Part shown: positions 6,611 through 14,458 of the stretch, piece by piece
How the letters are laid out: the number at the start of each line of letters is the position of its first letter
Position numbering within the stretch: position 1 is the stretch's first letter
Assembly: GCA_015523645.1 (NCBI GenBank)
Contig: WAJY01000156.1
Location: forward strand, 1 to 16,593
Source of the DNA: Geoglobus sp.
Lineage (GTDB): Archaea > Halobacteriota > Archaeoglobi > Archaeoglobales > Archaeoglobaceae
DNA: 16,593 bases
Direction: 5' to 3'
Translations under genes and position numbers: made by a program
Notes under the pieces: generated by a model
Database searches by the model: none
What the model was told of the DNA's origin: nothing
The model's input: only the letters and a program-made list of their open reading frames with translations

Positions 6611-9600
6611 ATGGGAAGAAAACCTTTGATTTTCTCTCTCATCCTGATCTTACTTCTGTCTTTAGCCGTTTTTCTGGGCTTGAAGCTCTTAAAGGAAGAA
6701 TCTTATCCAGAGGTGGAGAAGAAAGAAAGGTTTGAAGGTGTTGGAGAGAATTTATCAAAAGAAGAATTGGTTGTAAATTCCGGTATAGTGGATTTGACTG
6801 AAGGTGGGAGTGCATGGTATGACATTGATGGAAAAATTATAGGAAGGATAAGCCTTGCTACAGATTTCCTAAGGATTGACTTGAATCTTACAAGGCTTGA
6901 TGTTTATGGTTATGATGGATCAAGATTGTATGAGATGGATTTTTCCAAATGGATCGTGGGAAACGCAAGCTTGGAGCGTGCATTCAAAGCTGGAGACGTT
7001 AGGGTTTACTACTTTGACTGGTTAAAGCAAAAATGGAGACTTTGGCAGAGAGGTAGGAATAATTCAACACATGGAATGCCTGATTTTGAGCATCCAGCCT
7101 TTAGGCAGGCTTTCAAGTGGATGATAAGCTTCAATCAGGAAGCTTCAAGCCTAAATTTAACTTTTTACATAACGAGCCACGATCCATACATCAGAATTTT
7201 GCTAAATTCTAATGGTGAGGATAGAATAATCTCAACTATAGAGCCAATGAAGCTGAAAAAGATTGGCGTAGAAGCACCTCTTTCAGATTACAGAAAACAC
7301 CTGCTTGACTGGAATCAGAGGAACAGCAAATTTAGCGGAAATCCCTGGTCTTTGGCTGTTTGGAGCGACACTGCCCAAGGATTGGTAGGGCAGATGTTCA
7401 TAATGAAGCCCAGTTCTGGGGTTGAGATCAGAAAGATAACAAAATACTACGACAATTTAAACAGATTTGTTCAGAGTCATGCCTACGATTTTTTCAATTG
7501 GGAGAAGAACAGCACTGAGAACTGGTACAGCTACGAGTTCTACATAAAAAATGAGAGAGAGGTTGAACAAGATGTCTTGCTTGAAAATTTTGTGCCAAAT
7601 GCTATTGAGAGGGTTGAAGTCTCAGTTTACGATGGTAATAATTACATCCCAGTTGGAGTTTGGAGCAATAGAAACTTCGGCAAGCCCGTTTATTTCACGG
7701 ATGTGCTCGGATACAAACATTACATGATAGTTCACGAGCCTATATATTTTGGTGGTAAAACCAGATCGGGTGTTGAAACCTCCAGTTACCGTGGAGTCCT
7801 AAACAGAGTGTTGATGGAGTTCAACCTTGCAAAAGGTTATGTCAATGATCCAAGCGTTTATGGCGGAAGCCAGCTCAGATTGAGGCTGAAGTTTTATTAT
7901 AAAGAACCGGGATATGCCACATTCCTTTTCTCAACTGACAACCATCCGAAGTATGGATTGGGAAATATGCTTAGTCCATATGTGCTGCTTTACAACTACA
8001 GTAAAGAAGATCATCCACTTTTCGTATCTGCAGACTTCACCAAGGCAGAATTCTTTGTCACATCGGATGAGAATGAAGTCATTAGAGAATTGGGCTTTTA
8101 CATAAGCCTGTCCCCAAATGATGATTTCATCTTTTCCCTAGGCTACACTGGACAGGTTGATGCATGGAGAGACGACAACAGAAACGAGATTCCTGACATC
8201 TTTGAAACTTCAGCCTTTGAGTGGAGCAGTGAGAATCTTTCAAAAGTTTCTAGAGCTTCTCTAGTTTATTATGACATCAGAAAATGGACTGTGGAGAAAG
8301 CAAGGGAGGATATTGTGAGGAATGAGGTTGAATTGACTTGGCATGGAAGCTATAGCTCACCTAGGTACTTTGGGCTTGGAATACCTTGCATAACTGAGAA
8401 GGAAGAGTATTCAGTCTCGGTTGTAAGGAATCTTAAGGGAAAGCTCCACCTTCTGAGTGAAGCGGGCAATCACATAGCCTTTGCAACCTCCTATGATGTT
8501 AGGGAATTTTATTACCAGCACTTTGATTTTGACTACACGACCTCTGTGTTCAACATAAGCATAAGCTACCAAACACAGTCCGGACTTCCCTATAACTCCT
8601 ACACAGTTGTTGAGATAAGGGATATGCTGAGAAAGATATACAGGGCTGATGAGATACCTGAGGGAAAGAGAAACATGCCGGACTTGAAATACTGGAAAGT
8701 GAGAATTCTCAGGGATGGTTTGCCTGACACATCAAACTGGGATGTAAGCTATTATGAAGATCTCTTTAAGAGGTTCGATACATTCTCATCCATCAACTAC
8801 TCGATCATGATAACAATTGATCCATCTGTTGAGGTAAAGATAGACTACAGCAAGAAAATAGGAGAAAACAATCTCCAGATTGCCTTCGATTACGGATACA
8901 TGTGGGAGACCTATTTTGATAGCCGAATGGCAGTGAAAAAGGCAAAGGATGCTGGGTTTAAGATGGCACGGATACATCTTAGGACTCTATACAAGGGTGT
9001 TAGGTGGCCCCCAAGTCCATCACTTGGATGGGATCCTGAAGCCCATAGCTCAAAAGGCTATGACTGGTCTATGCTTGATTACTGGATCTTGAGAGTTGTA
9101 AATGACTGGCAGATGATACCGATGATGAGCATAGGAGGGTCAAAAAAGATTGCCGTACCAAAAAACATGCCCTACATAAAAATTGGAAAAGGCAAAATAC
9201 TCCCTGCAAAGACTGATTTTGCGAGGTATTTTGCAGATGTGGTCAAGCACATAGTTGTTGATCTAAACATCTCTCCTGTGTATCTTGAGGTTATGAATGA
9301 GCCAACGATAACAAATGACACCGTTGCATTGATGTATGTTGAGCTTTACAATGAGGTGAGAAGGAAGGTGGAGGAGGAGCTAAAGCCCTACAACAAAACA
9401 ATAGGCAGAGACGTTTACCTTGGAATCAACTACATTGACAGATGGCAACAGCTAAGGAAACCCTTCTTCTACCATGTATACCAGCATGCTGAAGATCTGG
9501 AATTCGCGTCAGTCCATGATTATCCAGGTGGCTGGGGGCATTGCTTTTCATCTTGGGTGAAAAATCTTGATTACAAATTTTATCCACCAAACAACAAGCA

Positions 9601-10336
9601 TGGGTGGATGACCGATGAATTTGCTGTAAAAAATGCATACAACTACACAGCTCTTCATGGCATCGATCCTAGGGTGACATTTAGGGAAATGAAGGAGAGG
9701 TGGAAAGGAAAGTTTGGACATGACCTCATCCTGATGAACACCGAGGCAAATTTCAACTCGGCATGGGAGTTTGGAAGCGATCCGAGACAGCAGAATCTGA
9801 TTTCAGCTGTTGTTCATGCAATAATGCTGAAAAACTTTGCAATAAACAACTTTTCAATCTACACGTTTTTCCAGCTTGCAAGCATGCACACTCCAGAAAG
9901 TCCGATGTACAAGTATGGAGGATTTGGGCTTTGCATAATGGAATCTAACCCACCTCACAAGCCATTTGCACCTTACTGGGTTGCATATCTATGGGGAAAT
10001 TACATGAAAAAAGGCTCCGATATTCTAGCTTACGAGATATCTGATCCTGACTTGATTGACATTCTGCCTGTAAAAACTGAGGATGGATACAGGGTATGGG
10101 TTATCAACAAGGTGGATTCTGCGGTAACCATTAGGGTGAACAAGCCAGATTTTCATTTCTCAAGGATTACAATGTACATTCTGGACAGAAAAAGCTACAA
10201 TCAGACATACGATCCAGCCTTGGATAGAGTTGTTTTTGGAAACAGAAGCATAAGGATTGTTAGCTTGAACACAGATGAGCCAATAGAGATGAAGCTTGAG
10301 GGATATGCAGTCGGAATTTTGGAGATGAGGATTTAA
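6611..10336 (+). CDS. Large membrane-anchored surface protein with clan GH-A-like glycosidase barrel
   Basis: This is a 1241-residue protein with an N-terminal signal anchor (MGRKPLIFSLILILLLSLAV, continuing hydrophobic to about 27). The first two thirds are aromatic-rich and beta-like. At about 521-532 DDNRNEIPDIFE resembles a calcium-binding thrombospondin-3/EF-type loop. From about 750 to 1130 the order of motifs suggests a TIM barrel of clan GH-A (GH39/GH5-like): AKDAGFKMARIHLRTLY, KGYDWSMLDYWI, VYLEVMNEPTI with N896-E897 as candidate acid/base, the strand-6-like SVHDYPGG, and LILMNTEANF with E1045 as candidate nucleophile (E1003 in TDEFAV is an alternative). A beta domain follows. Substrate is unknown; polysaccharide or glycan cleavage outside the cell is inferred. 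The start at 6611 is chosen because the earlier ATG 6533 only adds a non-signal leader and precedes the likely promoter. It lacks a C-terminal anchor. Confidence 0.7.
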   Translation: MGRKPLIFSLILILLLSLAVFLGLKLLKEESYPEVEKKERFEGVGENLSKEELVVNSGIVDLTEGGSAWYDIDGKIIGRISLATDFLRIDLNLTRLDVYGYDGSRLYEMDFSKWIVGNASLERAFKAGDVRVYYFDWLKQKWRLWQRGRNNSTHGMPDFEHPAFRQAFKWMISFNQEASSLNLTFYITSHDPYIRILLNSNGEDRIISTIEPMKLKKIGVEAPLSDYRKHLLDWNQRNSKFSGNPWSLAVWSDTAQGLVGQMFIMKPSSGVEIRKITKYYDNLNRFVQSHAYDFFNWEKNSTENWYSYEFYIKNEREVEQDVLLENFVPNAIERVEVSVYDGNNYIPVGVWSNRNFGKPVYFTDVLGYKHYMIVHEPIYFGGKTRSGVETSSYRGVLNRVLMEFNLAKGYVNDPSVYGGSQLRLRLKFYYKEPGYATFLFSTDNHPKYGLGNMLSPYVLLYNYSKEDHPLFVSADFTKAEFFVTSDENEVIRELGFYISLSPNDDFIFSLGYTGQVDAWRDDNRNEIPDIFETSAFEWSSENLSKVSRASLVYYDIRKWTVEKAREDIVRNEVELTWHGSYSSPRYFGLGIPCITEKEEYSVSVVRNLKGKLHLLSEAGNHIAFATSYDVREFYYQHFDFDYTTSVFNISISYQTQSGLPYNSYTVVEIRDMLRKIYRADEIPEGKRNMPDLKYWKVRILRDGLPDTSNWDVSYYEDLFKRFDTFSSINYSIMITIDPSVEVKIDYSKKIGENNLQIAFDYGYMWETYFDSRMAVKKAKDAGFKMARIHLRTLYKGVRWPPSPSLGWDPEAHSSKGYDWSMLDYWILRVVNDWQMIPMMSIGGSKKIAVPKNMPYIKIGKGKILPAKTDFARYFADVVKHIVVDLNISPVYLEVMNEPTITNDTVALMYVELYNEVRRKVEEELKPYNKTIGRDVYLGINYIDRWQQLRKPFFYHVYQHAEDLEFASVHDYPGGWGHCFSSWVKNLDYKFYPPNNKHGWMTDEFAVKNAYNYTALHGIDPRVTFREMKERWKGKFGHDLILMNTEANFNSAWEFGSDPRQQNLISAVVHAIMLKNFAINNFSIYTFFQLASMHTPESPMYKYGGFGLCIMESNPPHKPFAPYWVAYLWGNYMKKGSDILAYEISDPDLIDILPVKTEDGYRVWVINKVDSAVTIRVNKPDFHFSRITMYILDRKSYNQTYDPALDRVVFGNRSIRIVSLNTDEPIEMKLEGYAVGILEMRI

Positions 10337-10375
10337 AAGGCAGAATATTGGAAGCATGCTGAAAATGCGAAAATG

Positions 10376-10383
10376 TTATTTAA
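10376..10383 (+). promoter_or_regulatory. TATA box of the S16 protease gene, leaderless promoter
   Basis: TTATTTAA is centred about 25-26 nt upstream of ATG 10405. No Shine-Dalgarno precedes the ATG (gatcattcagt), so the gene is probably transcribed separately from the large surface protein and leaderless. Confidence 0.5.
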
Positions 10384-10404
10384 CCACCTCAGAGATCATT
10401 CAGT

Positions 10405-12234
10405 ATGAAAAAATTCCTCGCATCACTTGTTTTAATTCTACTTCTTTTAACACCAGCCTTTGCTCAGTTTGAGAACTCAAGTGAGAGAACAATAAAGGCT
10501 GTTGCTGTTGTAAGTGGTGAAAACAGGGGAGCGGTGATAAACATAACTGTAATTGTCACCCCGGGAAACGGAAAGGTGTTTGTTTCAGTTTCACCCTTCA
10601 CAGAAATCGACATGCAGGGAAGTGCTCAGCTCTCAGCCCTTACTGCGTGCGATCTAACAGGAAAGGATTTTCTCAAGCATGACTTCTTTTACATAATAGA
10701 GGCGAAATCAACGATAGTTGGTGGTCCATCTGCTGGAGCGGTTATGACAATAGCAACAATTGCTGCACTAGAGAACCTAACCCTAAGAAAGGATGTTTTC
10801 ATGACCGGGATGATATATCCCGATGGTTCAATCGGTCCAGTTGGCGGGATTCCCTACAAGCTCGAGGCTGCAGCAAAAAATGGGGCTAAGATTTTTCTCA
10901 TTCCGAAAGGTCAGCGAATTTCACAGATTCAGAAGACAGTTGAAAGAAAGCAGGGACCTTTTGTAATAATAAACACGAAAACTGAAACGGTCGATCTCGT
11001 TGAATACGGAAAAAAGCTTGGAGTTGATGTGGTTGAGGTTGATAACATAAATCAGGCGTTGAATTACTATGCTGGAGTTGAGCTAAAACAAGAGGTTGGA
11101 AATGTGACTCAGGAAAAGTACTCCAATCTGATGAAAATCCTTGCAGACAGAATGAAGTCTGACACCACATCACTCTATTCTGAATTTGAAAGGATTGCTG
11201 GAGAGGAGGTAAAGAAGAGAGTTGATGAGAAGATAAGCCAGGGAGATGAGTATTATAACAAAGGCTACTTCTACTCAGCAACCAGTTCATACTTCACAGC
11301 AAAAATTCTGATGAGGCAGGAGATATACAGGAACAAGATCAAGGATGAGGCTGAACTGAGTTCTGAGATCAGAGTCATTCAGGATGAGATTGAGTCTGTT
11401 AGAAAGGTTGCAGAGTCATACGAGCTTGGACTTGCCTCTTTCCAGATAATCGGTGCTTCACAGGAAAGACTTGCAAAGGCTGAAAACTACTTGAAGAAGG
11501 CTATGAATGCTGAAAGCTGGGACTCTGCAATCTCAAATCTAGCTCTTGCGAGGGAAAGGGTTGAGAGTGCCAAGGTGTGGATGTCCATACTGCCTGAGAT
11601 TAAAAAGGATCGGATCATGGAGAGGGATGAGATTGAGAAAAGGGCAGAGTTTTATCTAAGCACAGCAGAGTCAATCTTTGTTTACTCGGAATCAATCGGA
11701 GGAGCCAGATCACTGCTTTACGGGGACAATTCCGCAGACGAAAGCTTGAAACTTGCAGAAACGCTGTACAACGATGGATATTATGCGGGAACTATTTTTT
11801 CAGCAATTGACAGCATGGTGAAATCAGCCCTGGCAATCGAGCTTATAGGGATAAATTCCGAGGAGGAGCTTAACAAGAGAATTGAGAGCTCAAAGATCTC
11901 AGCCCAAAATTCAATAGGGAATGCTGAGAAATATACAACACCAATGCTTGCCTATGCCTATTACGAGTTTGCAGAAACCTCCGAAGGTTTTTGGAAGCTC
12001 TACTACTACAAGCTTTCTGAGAGAATTGCAAAGACACTGTCAAACATCGCTGGAAAGCTGGAAGTCAAGCTTGTTAATGTTGAATACAGGAATCCGGAGA
12101 TCAAGACAACTCCTGAAGTTAGAACAATAGCTGAGGATTACATTGTTAGGCTTCCAGGCTTTGATCTTATTGTTAGCGTTACATCTGTGTTAGCAGCACT
12201 AGCAATCCTGAGAACAGGGTTGAGAAGAAGTTGA
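10405..12234 (+). CDS. Secreted, membrane-anchored Lon-like (S16) serine protease without ATPase domain, PGF-CTERM
   Basis: The 609-residue protein has a Sec signal peptide (MKKFLASLVLILLLLTPAFA, cleavage near 20) and then an S16 protease domain at about 25-215. The Ser-Lys catalytic dyad of Lon is visible: S109 in GGPSAGAVMT and K152 in GPVGGIPYKLEAAAKNGAK, with the typical FLIPKGQ after it. There is no AAA+ domain, unlike LonA or archaeal LonB, so cleavage would be ATP-independent and outside the membrane. Residues 230-560 are a long helical region rich in Ala, Glu and Lys, possibly a coiled-coil stalk or substrate-binding repeat. The tail (LPGF at 583-586, hydrophobic 588-602, then RTGLRRS) is a typical PGF-CTERM archaeosortase signal. 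The last 56 bp overlap the DUF92 gene on the other strand. The physiological target is unknown; surface-protein quality control is a guess. Confidence 0.88.
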   Translation: MKKFLASLVLILLLLTPAFAQFENSSERTIKAVAVVSGENRGAVINITVIVTPGNGKVFVSVSPFTEIDMQGSAQLSALTACDLTGKDFLKHDFFYIIEAKSTIVGGPSAGAVMTIATIAALENLTLRKDVFMTGMIYPDGSIGPVGGIPYKLEAAAKNGAKIFLIPKGQRISQIQKTVERKQGPFVIINTKTETVDLVEYGKKLGVDVVEVDNINQALNYYAGVELKQEVGNVTQEKYSNLMKILADRMKSDTTSLYSEFERIAGEEVKKRVDEKISQGDEYYNKGYFYSATSSYFTAKILMRQEIYRNKIKDEAELSSEIRVIQDEIESVRKVAESYELGLASFQIIGASQERLAKAENYLKKAMNAESWDSAISNLALARERVESAKVWMSILPEIKKDRIMERDEIEKRAEFYLSTAESIFVYSESIGGARSLLYGDNSADESLKLAETLYNDGYYAGTIFSAIDSMVKSALAIELIGINSEEELNKRIESSKISAQNSIGNAEKYTTPMLAYAYYEFAETSEGFWKLYYYKLSERIAKTLSNIAGKLEVKLVNVEYRNPEIKTTPEVRTIAEDYIVRLPGFDLIVSVTSVLAALAILRTGLRRS

Positions 12235-13357
12235 CTCCTGCATTGTCAAGCAAGCCCCTTTTCTCGAGTGTTGCGCCGAGAAAGCTGTCAATATGAACAC
12301 CAACGAATCCGGCAATCATGGCTATCAAAGCCTCTTGAAAGCCAAGAATTCCTGAAAGTAGGGAGTAGATTGAGATTATCAAGCATCCGATAAATGCCGA
12401 AACCTCTCCAATTGCCGAAATCCCACCGCTTTCTCCGGCTTTAACCCTCCTTAGATTTGTTATCAGATACACCTTTTCCGACAACTTTCCTATCTCACTT
12501 GCCATCGTGTCTCCTAATGCGGTTGAGAGACTTGCAATGAAGGCAATTGAGTAGGCTCTGTTTCCAAAAAAGCTGTAGTTCAGTGTGAAGAAAAGAGCTG
12601 GAAGGCTGTTGGCAAAAACATTGACGAATCCCCTTGCCCCTCCTGCCGGTTCTCCAACTCCTAGCAACTCCTTCTCTTTGAACCTGTATTTGGTTACAGC
12701 AGATCCGAAAGCGTAAAAAAGTATCAAAGCCAAGAAGAACCTTATGTCGGATGACACTATTATTAGCATTCCAACTATGGTTGCTGACATCAAGCCTGTC
12801 TCATCTGCAACTCCAGAGCGGTATGCAACAAGGCTGAGAAGGAATGCTATCACAAATCCGAGGGCAAGCTCTCCAACACTCACGTTTATTCTGTAAATGT
12901 CAAAAACTGTGAAAACGATCAGATTTGTTAGGATTAAAGGTACTGAGATGTTTTCATTTCTGTATGCGTAAAGGATTAAAGCGGATGCCAGAGATGAGGT
13001 CAGGGAGATGAGTATTCTCAGTGGAACATTCCAGGGATTGCTGATGTAGGAAAGAAAGAGAAATGAAAGGAGGAAGTATATGGGCATGCTGAATGAATAA
13101 TGAAGTCTCTTTCGAAAGGAGGAGACGAAGAGAGAGGAGATTACAACATATTGAGGGATGTTACCAAAGCGCAAAACAAGAATCAGAAAAAGAGCAATCA
13201 TCATTGCCGAAAAAGAGTCATCCAGCGTTCTTAGGTTTATTCTACCTTCCTTTAATTTTTTTGATGAAAAAAGAAGGAAAGCGAGAACTAAACCTAATGC
13301 TTGATTAAACTGGATTTTTGGATACATGTAAGCCAGAAATGCAAGGAGCACATCCAT
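12179..13357 (-). CDS. DUF92 integral membrane protein (VTE6 / dolichol-kinase-like superfamily)
   Basis: A polytopic membrane protein of 392 residues. The C-terminal two thirds show DUF92 hallmarks: GEPAGGARGFVNVFAN (about 235-250), GDTMASEIG (282-290), GESGGISAIGEVSAF, and HIDSFLGATLE (355-365) followed by LDNAGVNFF. DUF92 includes plant VTE6, a CTP-dependent phytyl-phosphate kinase, and is related to dolichol kinase. A role in phosphorylating a polyprenyl or phytyl phosphate is therefore likely but unproven here. The N-terminal third holds extra membrane helices; many DUF92 proteins are shorter. I prefer ATG 13357 over the longer TTG frame from 13396: a TATA box lies 28 nt upstream, implying a leaderless mRNA, and the longer frame would start inside the divergent promoter. 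The neighbouring cis-prenyltransferase homologue supports a lipid-carrier function. Confidence 0.85.
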   Translation of the reverse strand: MDVLLAFLAYMYPKIQFNQALGLVLAFLLFSSKKLKEGRINLRTLDDSFSAMMIALFLILVLRFGNIPQYVVISSLFVSSFRKRLHYSFSMPIYFLLSFLFLSYISNPWNVPLRILISLTSSLASALILYAYRNENISVPLILTNLIVFTVFDIYRINVSVGELALGFVIAFLLSLVAYRSGVADETGLMSATIVGMLIIVSSDIRFFLALILFYAFGSAVTKYRFKEKELLGVGEPAGGARGFVNVFANSLPALFFTLNYSFFGNRAYSIAFIASLSTALGDTMASEIGKLSEKVYLITNLRRVKAGESGGISAIGEVSAFIGCLIISIYSLLSGILGFQEALIAMIAGFVGVHIDSFLGATLEKRGLLDNAGVNFFSTLFSGLLVLLTQM

Positions 13358-13365
13358 TGGAAAGC

Positions 13366-13374
13366 TTTTAAAAT
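13366..13374 (+). promoter_or_regulatory. TATA box for the cis-prenyltransferase-like operon
   Basis: TTTTAAAAT is centred 26 nt upstream of ATG 13396, implying a leaderless first gene. It lies inside the promoter footprint of the divergent DUF92 gene. Confidence 0.55.
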
Positions 13375-13380
13375 CTGACA

Positions 13381-13389
13381 ATATAAAAT
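13381..13389 (-). promoter_or_regulatory. TATA box for DUF92 gene
   Basis: ATTTTATAT on the minus strand is centred 28 nt upstream of ATG 13357, implying a leaderless mRNA. It lies between the plus-strand TATA box and the plus-strand start codon, so the two core promoters are interleaved. Confidence 0.55.
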
Positions 13390-13395
13390 TAACCA

Positions 13396-14001
13396 ATGCT
13401 AAATTTTATCTACAAAATTTATGAAAGAAGGCTGGAAATGAAGCTTAGAAGGGGAAGCATGCCGAAGCATGTGATGGTTGTGATGTCATGTGATGAATTC
13501 AGCCATGGCAAGCTAAACCTCCTGAACTTTCTTCGTTGGTGTGAGAGCTTCTCAATAAAGGAGGTTACAGTTGCACTTGACAAAAAAGATGTTGTTGAAG
13601 ACGTTGAGAATTTAGCAAAGAATGTTGAAGGCAAGGTAAGGATAATATCCGATGGATTTGAAAAGGAGATCGGAGAAGGAGAGTTTGTGGTTAACATGAA
13701 TCTTGGACTCGGGGGTAAGGAAGAGATAATCAGCGCTGTGAGAGAACTTGCGGAAGAGGTTAGAAAGGGATTGCTGGATCCTGAGATTGTTGATGAGGGT
13801 GAGATTGAAAGGAGGCTGAAGATAAAGTCAGAGCCAGATGTTATAGTTAGGGCAAGTATGAAGTCAAATGATTTTCTGATATGGCAGAGCATATACAGCG
13901 AGCACGTTTTTTTCGATCTAGACTGGAAAAATTTAAGATACATCGACTTTCTTAGAATTCTGAGGGAGTATCAGAAGAGGGAGAGAAGATATGGTAAATA
14001 G
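13396..14001 (+). CDS. Divergent cis-prenyltransferase (UppS-family) homologue lacking the canonical catalytic motif
   Basis: This 201-residue protein aligns by eye with undecaprenyl/dehydrodolichyl diphosphate synthases. Matches are an N-terminal helix (MLNFIYKIYERRLE), MPKHVMVVM at the site of the usual HVAIIMDGN, LGLGGKEEIISAVREL (usually YGGRxEIxxAV), and a C-terminal EPDVIVRASMKSNDFLIWQ, SIYSEHVFF, EYQKRERRYG block. Key differences: the catalytic DGNxRxA motif reads SCDEFSHGK (30s), the middle STENW region is shortened, and the isopentenyl-diphosphate-binding RTxGExRxSNF reads RASMKSNDF, losing one Arg. Family members are usually near 250 residues. It may be a non-catalytic NgBR/Nus1-like subunit, or an enzyme with altered chemistry. 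The start at 13396 matches the family N-terminus and the TATA spacing. It overlaps the following PUA gene by 11 bp. Confidence 0.8.
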   Translation: MLNFIYKIYERRLEMKLRRGSMPKHVMVVMSCDEFSHGKLNLLNFLRWCESFSIKEVTVALDKKDVVEDVENLAKNVEGKVRIISDGFEKEIGEGEFVVNMNLGLGGKEEIISAVRELAEEVRKGLLDPEIVDEGEIERRLKIKSEPDVIVRASMKSNDFLIWQSIYSEHVFFDLDWKNLRYIDFLRILREYQKRERRYGK

Positions 14002-14458
14002 GTATCTTAGGATCGTCAGGGTGATAGCAGATTATCAGTTTGGAAAGAATGCGGGAAGTGTTCTGTTTCCAGATTCCTGCCACTTCATAATCTCTCCAAA
14101 AACAGGGAAGGTGAGGCAGGTTGTTTTGAACGGCAGAAGAATAGCAACGGTAAAGCCTGATAGCGGTTTGCTCTCACTGAGCATCGAAGGGGCGAGATTG
14201 CTAAAGAATCACTTTAAATATCCAAGTCTGAGGGTTGTTGTTGACAGCAGAGTAGGAGAATTTATTGCAGAGGGTAAAAGTGTATTTGCGAAGCATGTTG
14301 TGGATGTTGACGAGAGCATAAGGGCTGGGGATGAGGTTATAGTTGTTGACGAAGGAGATGAACTGCTTGCAACCGGCAAAGCCCTGCTTTCTTCATTTGA
14401 GATGCTTGAATTCGAGAGAGGGGTTGCTGTTTCTGTAAGACAGGGGGTGAGAAAATGA
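13991..14458 (+). CDS. PUA-domain RNA-binding protein, archaeosine-transglycosylase C-terminal-like
   Basis: This 155-residue protein has two parts. Residues 1-75 (IADYQFGKNAGSVLF, GKVRQVVLNGRRIATVKPDS, GLLSLSIEGARLL) resemble the pre-PUA domain found at the C-terminus of archaeal tRNA-guanine transglycosylase and archaeosine synthase. Residues about 80-153 (FIAEGKSVFAKHVVD, IRAGDEVIVVDEGDELLATG, EMLEFERGVAVSVRQG) are a PUA domain. The catalytic barrel is absent, so it is a stand-alone tRNA/rRNA-binding module rather than a transglycosylase. The ATG lies 11 bp inside the upstream gene and its stop overlaps the next gene by ATGA, so translation is probably coupled. Its specific RNA target is unknown, and its relation to the prenyl-lipid neighbour is not obvious. 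Confidence 0.85.
   Translation: MVNRYLRIVRVIADYQFGKNAGSVLFPDSCHFIISPKTGKVRQVVLNGRRIATVKPDSGLLSLSIEGARLLKNHFKYPSLRVVVDSRVGEFIAEGKSVFAKHVVDVDESIRAGDEVIVVDEGDELLATGKALLSSFEMLEFERGVAVSVRQGVRK

Noticed and set aside
13358..13396. 13-codon extension of DUF92 from TTG 13396
   Set aside because: It runs through both divergent TATA boxes; ATG 13357 has correct promoter spacing.
13419..13943. 174-codon open frame on the minus strand, antisense to the cis-prenyltransferase homologue
   Set aside because: Serine/threonine/phenylalanine-rich translation typical of the antisense of an acidic, lysine-rich gene; the plus-strand product has clear family motifs.
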